Origin: Phytophthora quininea
Taxonomy: Eukaryota; Oomycota; Peronosporomycetes; Peronosporales; Peronosporaceae
Direction of reading: 5' to 3'
Assembly: GCA_011947345.1 (NCBI GenBank)
Contig: JAAVTG010000912.1
Location: forward strand, 1 to 25,238
Length of the DNA stretch: 25,238 nt
Numbering within the stretch: position 1 is the first letter of the stretch; each line of letters starts with the position of its first letter. Below are positions 18,905 through 25,238 of the stretch, one piece after another. The position numbers were made by a program, and so were the translations under genes. The notes under the pieces are model-generated. The model was given only the letters and a program-made list of their open reading frames with translations, made no database searches and was not told the origin of the DNA.

Positions 18905-19153
18905 TCATTTCATCCGTGTGTCCAAGATATCGATGTGATTTAGCCGTTGGATAGATTCTTTCGGGTCGAGTACACCCAGAGAAAAACCACTCGCATCGCA
19001 CAGCGTCACGAACGTTCCGAATCCAGCGCAAATCCGATCCGATTGTGCTGCGTGGCAGATATCAGATGTGGGGACGCACACGTAATGTCTTCCTGTGCAT
19101 GTCTTTTGGATTCTGCAGTCATGGTTCGGCTGCGTCGGCACTGTTGGGGGCTA
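18905..19153 (-). pseudogene. cysteine-rich unassigned ORF or exon
   Basis: The minus-strand frame is open over about 80 codons and has six cysteines spaced 5, 6, 6, 8 and 9 residues apart within 40 residues, followed by GFSLGVLDPKESIQRLNHID. It has no ATG; a potential acceptor (AAATCAGTAG) lies just upstream in the reading direction at about 19154. It could be the last exon of a cysteine-rich secreted protein, but no signal peptide exon is visible upstream, and I recognise no family. Chance is a real alternative. Confidence 0.2.
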
Positions 19154-19165
19154 CTGATTTAAGTT

Positions 19166-19683
19166 TCAGTGTCACCGAAGTATCTTGGGTATAACATTAA
19201 ACGCAACAACACAGTATAGAAACGAAGCCATTTACTCGGATCTTTATATAGGCGTAATCTACATCTTTCTAAAATAATACACAGCCATTTTTTACATTTA
19301 TGAAATTTATATTATGATACTTATATGTTGCAATCGTGACATATACAAAAGTGCCATGCGTAGAAACCGAGAATTTGCGCTGGTCGATTCCATTCAATAT
19401 TAAGGAACGGAGGATGCCTCTTCACGTTCTATGTAGAGAACATTAGAGATCACCAAACTCAAATCAAGCCTAAAATGATGCGACAATAACTACATTTTGA
19501 CGAATAGAGCCTAGGGGTCCAGCCACGACATTCGTCCTATCTTCAGATTCTTTTTGCCATTAGAGACCTTTCGAGGCTCGCTCATTGAGCGTTTATGAAA
19601 ACGAGCTCGATCCAGCAATCGGTAAATTGTAAACAAGCAAGTTTTGCTTTCGAAGCTGCATGACCTTTGGGTTTTGAGATCTA
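19166..19683. other. AT-rich stretch without a gene
   Basis: There are no frames of note. The part from 19250 to 19340 is strongly AT-rich. It may include the 5' end of the PIF/Harbinger element that follows, but I could not find matching terminal repeats by eye. Confidence 0.3.
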
Positions 19684-20520
19684 ATGGGTGCTATTACTTC
19701 GGGAGGATCCACCATTTGCCGTGATATCGCGAGCACGGCGACCGAGTGTTTTCATGTTATTGCTCTTCTCCAAGTGCTCGATGACCTCGAACTATCCAAT
19801 GTATAGGTGGTTCAGCAATGCAACCTGCGAGAGTATCCTCTGGTTCCGGACGTCCGCGTTGACCTCAGCACGTACCCAGATGCCGACGCTCATGCCTATT
19901 TTCGGTTTACGTGTCCCCAACTAATTGAGCTGTTAGTGGTCATGTGCGTCCCTCACGTGTTTTTTTTCGGGTACAGGTGATCGCATGTTGGACGCGGAGC
20001 CGGCAGTGCTCTGCTATCGCTTACCGTATCCTGGAAAATCCTCTGGAGTCAGGAAGTAGTTTGGTCGGTCTGACTCTTCATGCAGTCGTATCATCACATA
20101 CCTATCTAAGTACGCGCTTGTTAACAAGTGCACTGCTTGCTTGTGCTAATCACACTTTGTGCAGACTGCTTTAAGGACGAAAAATGGGGGTATACCCTAT
20201 TTTTCAACGATCGTGCATATGCATCGCGCTACGATGAGTACGTCAACTATGTGTCCGACAAAACAAGTTGCATTGCAGAGCGTGTGTCGATGTTCATCGA
20301 TGGTACGAAGGCCTTCATTTACCGTCCTGGCAAACGGAAGGGGGGGGGTCGAACCGTAAACGGAGTGCTCAACAGTATTCCAATTGGAGATGGTGAAAAC
20401 TTACAGAAGGCATGTTACAGTGGCCGCAAACAGCTTCATTGTGTAAACGTTCAAGGCGCCTGCACTACTGACGGCAAGTTGGTTCTGTTCTCTTGCTATT
20501 TGGCGCGTATTATCTGTTTC
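19684..20520 (+). pseudogene. PIF/Harbinger (DDE_Tnp_4-type) transposase, decayed
   Basis: The frame starts at ATG 19684 and holds an N-terminal domain typical of the family (DADAHAYFRFTCPQLIELLV). It has an in-frame TAG at 19804-19806. A shift at the T8 run near 19965 leads to a second frame with the family's YRLPYPGKSSGVRK then FGRSDSSCSRIITYLSKY, again with a TAG between. The catalytic core begins in a third frame (MFIDGTKAFIYRPGKRKG: the first catalytic Asp in IDGT) and continues with QKACYSGRKQLHCVNVQGAC and TTDGKL. Homology fades after 20490, so the second Asp and the Glu are missing. With at least two stops and two frame changes it is dead. The transposase would cut and paste elements with 3-bp TSDs; no terminal repeats were located. 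Confidence 0.72.
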
Positions 20521-20622
20521 ATTTACTGGTCTCTGCTGACAAATTCGGCCACGTGCATGCATAGAGGAAACCAAATTAGTTAGTATTTGTGCTGCAGACT
20601 ACCTTCCTGTCGCAACTACTTC

Positions 20623-20731
20623 TTACCTCCGATTCATACCCGCGAGACTAGCAATGAGTGATATTACTCCAGGTTGCGCTTCAACTACAGAGTCAAGAAC
20701 TTGGTCTGTTCTTCCCGGTCTTTTTGGCGTT

Positions 20732-20765
<34 letters not shown>

Positions 20766-21252
20766 AAGTCCAGGCCCAACTGCCGTTCGTTCGCTCGGTC
20801 TCAATTTGAAGCTTCTTCTCCAGCTCCTTGGCACGGTCAGCTGGAGCCTTTTCTGCTAAGTAATTCTGCACCTGAGAACAGGGCGACATGATGTCGGCTC
20901 TATGCTTATTGATCTCGGTAAATACACCAGCAAGTGCAACTCCTTGCTTCTGTTTCCGTTTGCTACTAGATCGGGCAGCTTCATTTCCACTCACTAGCAT
21001 GCAGTCCTGGAAAGGGCCAAATCGACGGCGTTTCTTTGGCTCAGTGCTTTGGTCATCTCCAGCTACACCAGCTCCGTTGTCGATGTAAAGCTCGAAGGCC
21101 GAACTGCTGGGCTAGGAAAGAGGAACCTCCGAACGCAATGAGTGCATTTATAAGTGAAGCTGTTGGTATCAATTCGTTCTCAGGCTGCATCGTGTAGAAT
21201 CTCGAATAAGCTTTGATGAACGCGGTCAATACACCATCTTTGGCCGTTCAAT
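20623..21252 (-). pseudogene. coiled-coil, possibly Myb/SANT-associated ORF of the PIF/Harbinger element
   Basis: The reverse strand is open and protein-like from about 21252. It reads DGVLTAFIKAYSRFYTMQPE, then after a likely intron ending CTTTCCTAG (about 21113) continues with SAFELYIDNGAG, a basic patch (STEPKKRRRFGPF; later SSSKRKQKQG), GVFTEINKHRADIM and a charged helix (DRAKELEKKLQIETERT). It then enters the (GA)n microsatellite as an Arg-Glu run and a non-homologous tail to the stop at 20623. PIF/Harbinger elements carry a second, Myb-like gene, and this one ends facing the transposase, so that is my best guess. No Myb motif is visible, and no start codon is certain. Confidence 0.4.
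20733..20764 (+). repeat. (CT)16 microsatellite
   Basis: This is a perfect run of 32 bases. On the minus strand it lies in the open frame above and is read as alternating Arg-Glu, so length changes of two or four bases would shift that frame. Confidence 0.95.
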
Positions 21253-21261
21253 ATTTTATCA

Positions 21262-21996
21262 CGTCAGGTAACCCCATCCCCGGAAACGAATGATAAAATT
21301 CCACCGCTTTTACAATCGCAATAGAACCACATTCAATTTACTGTTTGCAGTCCTCCGATCCAATATGGGTAGAGACAGTGCCGGTTTGAACAGAGAAGTT
21401 AAATATTTCGAAGCGTATTTCATATATTTTTGACGAGTGATATCTGATAAATAGGACACGTTTTCTAAGCTTCTGCATTATTATCGGCGTACATCACAAT
21501 ATTATTTTTAGCTACACTGGATAAACCAAAAATACGACAAGCTATCAAGCAAAACTCCCAACATACGTGGTAGCAAGCAATTCCGGGACCGATATGTTTG
21601 GCTTGTACGCGTAGAACACAAGATTCCGAATAATTCAACGACAGTAACGATTGAAACTGTTACCGCCATACTCGTTTTGGCTGAGTTTATTGGTTCCGTC
21701 ATGCCTCTCATGACCGATTAATTACTGCCCCCCACCCACACACACACCTCCTCGAGACGCGCTCTTATATTCGGGATAATCAGACCTAGGCTAATCGCTG
21801 CAAGTATCATTCGACTTTTTTGCTTGCTAGGGTTGACAGATTTGTCGCTTTTGTCCACATCCCCTCGAACGTTTCTTCTTATATTAAGGCTGTCTTGGCA
21901 GCAAATAAAAACTAGTTGTTTCATGAAGAAAAATAACAGCAAGCATCCGTACCGATAGATCCTTTGATCAAACAGTGTTCTCCTTGCTCTGGTGGA
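21262..21996. other. intergenic, between the PIF and MULE remnants
   Basis: The frames at 21711-21508 and 21942-21718 (-) show no domain. A short CA run is at 21737-21747. The 5' terminal repeat of the MULE should lie here or just to the left, but I could not identify it without its partner, which is beyond the window. Confidence 0.3.
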
Positions 21997-24900
21997 ATGC
22001 GCCGGGGGTCAGTTGTCATAGTCGATGCATACAACTTCCAGTGGAAACAAAAGAAGCCGAAAAAGAGCGAACCCGTCTCAGGCTCTGAATGTCAATTTTC
22101 TTGTCCAGGTAATTGTGTATGTGTATTCACTACAAACAACTCGAACTGTAACACTTCTATTTTGTAGACATGGTCAGTTTTAAGCACACATGTTCGCGTA
22201 GTCCCGATGCTGAAGGCGAAGTTGAGCAGGTGTCGATCGACCGTGTTCCTCGCCAGCGCCGCAGTGAGTCCTGGAAAGACAGGATTAGTATCGTTAGCAG
22301 CGCTAAGGTTGTCCCTAATTTGGTACCTTCATTTCCAATCAAAGAATGCTCGGATTGGAACTCCATTCTGCAGGCTGTCCAAACATACCAAAGCAACTAT
22401 GGCCTGTGCTTTCGGTCTCGGCAGTCACAATTGAGCTCGTCATACAACAAGTACGGCAAACGATGCATACCTGTCTCTATATGCCGAGTTGTTATGATCT
22501 TAATACGAATGCATTTTCTCAGGACGACTAAGAAGGCAAAAATTCCCGAGAGATTCAAGTGGGCTTTCAAGACATTCTATTGTACTCGCGGTTGTTATCA
22601 GCAATCGCGAGCTACCGGAAAACATGAAAAGAAAATTCGATATATTGGATGCACAGCACGCTTCACGGTCAAGGTCATCAATGATTCCGGTGCCTGGAAA
22701 CTTGGTGTTTTCAACGAGGTAAGCATTTGGCTCACTTCTTTGCGTGGTTGTTTTGCTAATGAGCGTGCCACGTACACAGACTCGGACGCACAACCACGAA
22801 ATGAGTGTGGAGGTTGCAAGCAAGTACTTGGGCGCTTCATCTGTTGACAACAGACCCGATGTCCTAAATACATTGGCATGTATGGTAGATGCTCACGCCG
22901 AACCGAAATGCATCACAGCATTTTTAGCAGAAAAACTGGGCACGCGAGAAAAATGAATATCGTTGTGCATTGGGTATAGGCTAACTTACCCTGTACTGTC
23001 GATTAGATCGACCCGTGACATCCCAACAAGCACGCAACATTATCCAACGAATGCAAGGGAGAAACTTCGCTGCAGAAAACCTGAAGGTGATGCTCGACGA
23101 ACTCGTGCAAGGGAAGGACAACGAAGTGCTGCGCTTGATCGATCAGCTGGCCATCACGGTTGGCGTCATGATGCAGAGTGCACAACAAAAGCGATGCTTC
23201 GAGCTGTGGGGAAATTGCCTGGTAATGGACTGGACTTACCGGACAAACAACCTGAGCTTTCACCTCGGTACGTGGGTCAAAGCGCCTTTAATATTTGCTG
23301 AAGCACTAAAGCACTAAAGCGCCTATAACTTATGTTTGTGTTGAGCAGGCAGCCTCATTGTGACAACGCCAACAGGACGAGGAATTCCTATCGTTGACTT
23401 CATCTCGATTGACGAGAAAGCAGTTACAGTGGAGACCATCTTCGAGTTCTTCAAGGACAAGAATCGTGAGACCTGGAAGCAAATCAAAATCATCGCAATC
23501 GACAAGGACTTTGTCGAGTGAGCAGTGATTGAAACTTGCTTCCCCGACGTCAAAGTGTTGCTGTGTCAGTACCATGCAACCACTTGCGTCCGAAAAATTT
23601 GGCGAGAAACCGTTTAATCTCACAGTTGCTCAGCAAGAGTATTCGGAGAAGCTGTTCATCTTGATGCTGAAAAGGTATGTCAAAGTTCACTGGCTCTTAG
23701 TTGTGACTGAGCTTCTGACAATATCGTATGCGTTTTTGCAGCTTCAGAAAGTCTGCATTCGACGAACACTACGCCGATTTTAAGGACTACTGCATCCTGG
23801 AGAAGATTGAAGATGTGCTCGCGTACTTTGATAAGAACTGGAAAAATTGCATCGATATGTGGGCCAACTACGCCAGAGGGAATTTTTTCTGCTGGAAACA
23901 CCACAACAAATCGGATCGAAGCAAACTGGAACCAAGTCAAGCGCCTCGTTGGCAACCATTCCCGTTTGGATAAAAGCGTTCTCGGTTTACTTGGACACCA
24001 GATCGGTGTTATGAGGGAGTTCACTTGCTCTCTCAATGCGTTCAGTTCCGTGTCGCGCAGGGCGTCATCAGTCCCTCGATTTTTGCGAGCAGCTTCGGCC
24101 CGACTTAGTGACTACGTACTCAAACACGTTGTAAAGGAATGGGATACTCTCGCGCATGACGTGAGGAGTGCACGCTGTTTACAGAACGGAGTACCGGAAG
24201 CATGGGATGTTTACACGAACTATCGGGTCTATTCGTGCAATCCTGTAGAGTGGACGTGCTGTTGTTTACAATTTTCTAGCGTCCGGTTACCGTGTCGTCG
24301 CCTGCTGCTTGTTGCACAGGATGGATTGAAGCTAAAAGAGTTACCAGGAGTAGCTGTGAGTGAACGATGGTGCATGTGGGCAGCCCAACAACTTCGCCCG
24401 ATCATTAAGGAATGCAGCGATGGATTGTTAACTGTGCTAGCAAGTGGAAGGATTCAAACTCAATCGAGACGAACTATCACCACTTCAGCGCCTCTGTTGG
24501 AACCAACAGATACTTCTACCTCGAATGAGATGTCAGTGACTGCAGCCGAACATTGTCCCCGTATCGTCAAGCAAAAATGCGTGAGTCTGGTTCATCTGCG
24601 GCGTGGTGAGCGAGCGGACAAGGTTGTATTAACCTCAAACGAAAAATACCGATACGCGCTAGCTGCCATATCGCCTGTTCTCGACGCGCTATCTCAATTA
24701 TCCACGCAAGAGTTCTTCCGGAAACGTGGCGTACTGGAGAGTGTTGCATTGTCATTCCTGCATAATCATCTTGGTGGATATGTTGCATCTGTCACTGATG
24801 TATCACAAACGGCAAACCACGGTAACGAAAGCGACAATGACAGAAAAATTAGCGCCATGCTGGAGGATATGAACACAATGCTTGCAATTCATGAACATAG

Positions 24901-25218
24901 CGATCGGCAACGTCTGGACTCAGCTGAATCATCACGTCAAATGGCGCAATCCGTTTCTACCACACTGTCAGCCCGAGGTGATGCGACAGTCGATAAAACT
25001 ATCGCCATATCAACTGCAAAGAGCCTCCCATATCCGGCGCTGCACCAAGCGCGTCGCAGGATTCCGATGCGGCGGGTGGGGTGTCTTCTATGGCTGAGAG
25101 TCAGACCTGCCCTAGTAAAGGATCATCACAAGCCATCTTGAAGTCTGCTGACGACGCCACGGGCAAAAAAGCGTTAATGTCATCCAACTTCCTACAGCTA
25201 AACAGCGCAAAAATATGA
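21997..25218 (+). pseudogene. MULE (Mutator-like) transposase, multi-exon, decayed
   Basis: Exons: 21997-22108, 22168-22718, 22780-about 22974, about 23009-23267, 23349-23674, 23742 onward; introns are GT-AG, 34-81 bp. Domains in order are a Cys/His DNA-binding region of the WRKY-GCM1/FLYWCH type (FYCTRGC, RYIGCTARF, then RTHNH), a linker, the MULE DDE core, and a SWIM-like zinc finger. Catalytic residues are visible: Asp in MDWTYRTN (23228-23230), Asp in AIDKDF (23501-23503), Glu in NRIEANW (23918-23920). The SWIM finger has Arg where His is expected (LPCRR, 24296-24298). Lesions are an A5 frame break at about 22952, TGA at 23519-23521 where the family has Trp, a frame change near 23610, one extra T in T6 (23883-23888), and a frame change near 25035; the last frame ends at TGA 25216-25218. 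First-exon ATG is the first in frame. It cannot make transposase as written. Confidence 0.8.
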
Positions 25219-25238
25219 GAAAGACTCTGGCGCATTTT

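Noticed and set aside
1..25238. tRNA, rRNA, CRISPR or bacterial operon signals
   Set aside because: None could be recognised. The splice sites and transposon types show eukaryotic nuclear DNA.

Overview
The window looks like nuclear DNA from an oomycete, most probably Phytophthora or a close relative. The evidence is compact genes with short GT-AG introns (45-97 bp), serine-protease-like secreted proteins that lack catalytic residues and resemble Phytophthora glucanase inhibitor proteins (GIPs), copies of the oomycete core promoter motif (initiator plus flanking region) in front of those genes, and decayed MULE and PIF/Harbinger transposons. The species cannot be fixed from sequence alone.

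Layout. 1-287 (-): start of a secreted protein gene running off the window, with an apparent 1-nt frame break. 1021-2815 (+): a five-exon gene for a seven-transmembrane protein. 3071-8925: four GIP-like copies in two pairs facing each other. Copy 1 (3071-3859) is intact. Copies 2 (4390-5171), 3 (7612-6952) and 4 (8925-8144) are broken. Each pair and its spacer forms one arm of a nearly identical inverted repeat of about 1.74 kb (3045-4792 and 7213-8951). The 2.4-kb loop holds a nucleotide-sugar 4,6-dehydratase gene (6539-5311, -) with a one-base homopolymer frameshift.

From about 9 kb onward the window is gene-poor. It holds a 330-bp MITE with 9-bp target-site duplications (10110-10439), a degenerate gag-like remnant (about 12311-10580, -), several unassigned open fragments (13-19 kb), a decayed PIF/Harbinger transposase (19684-20520, +) facing a coiled-coil, possibly Myb-like ORF (21252-20623, -), and a multi-exon MULE transposase with stops and frameshifts (21997-25218, +).

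How it fits together. The left 9 kb is a gene-bearing block that includes a recently rearranged effector-type gene array. The right 16 kb is a repeat graveyard. Only copy 1 of the GIP family can clearly make a full protein, and that protein is predicted to be catalytically inert and to act by binding. No wholly new system is evident. The most unusual structure is the inverted, partly gene-converted GIP array around the dehydratase.
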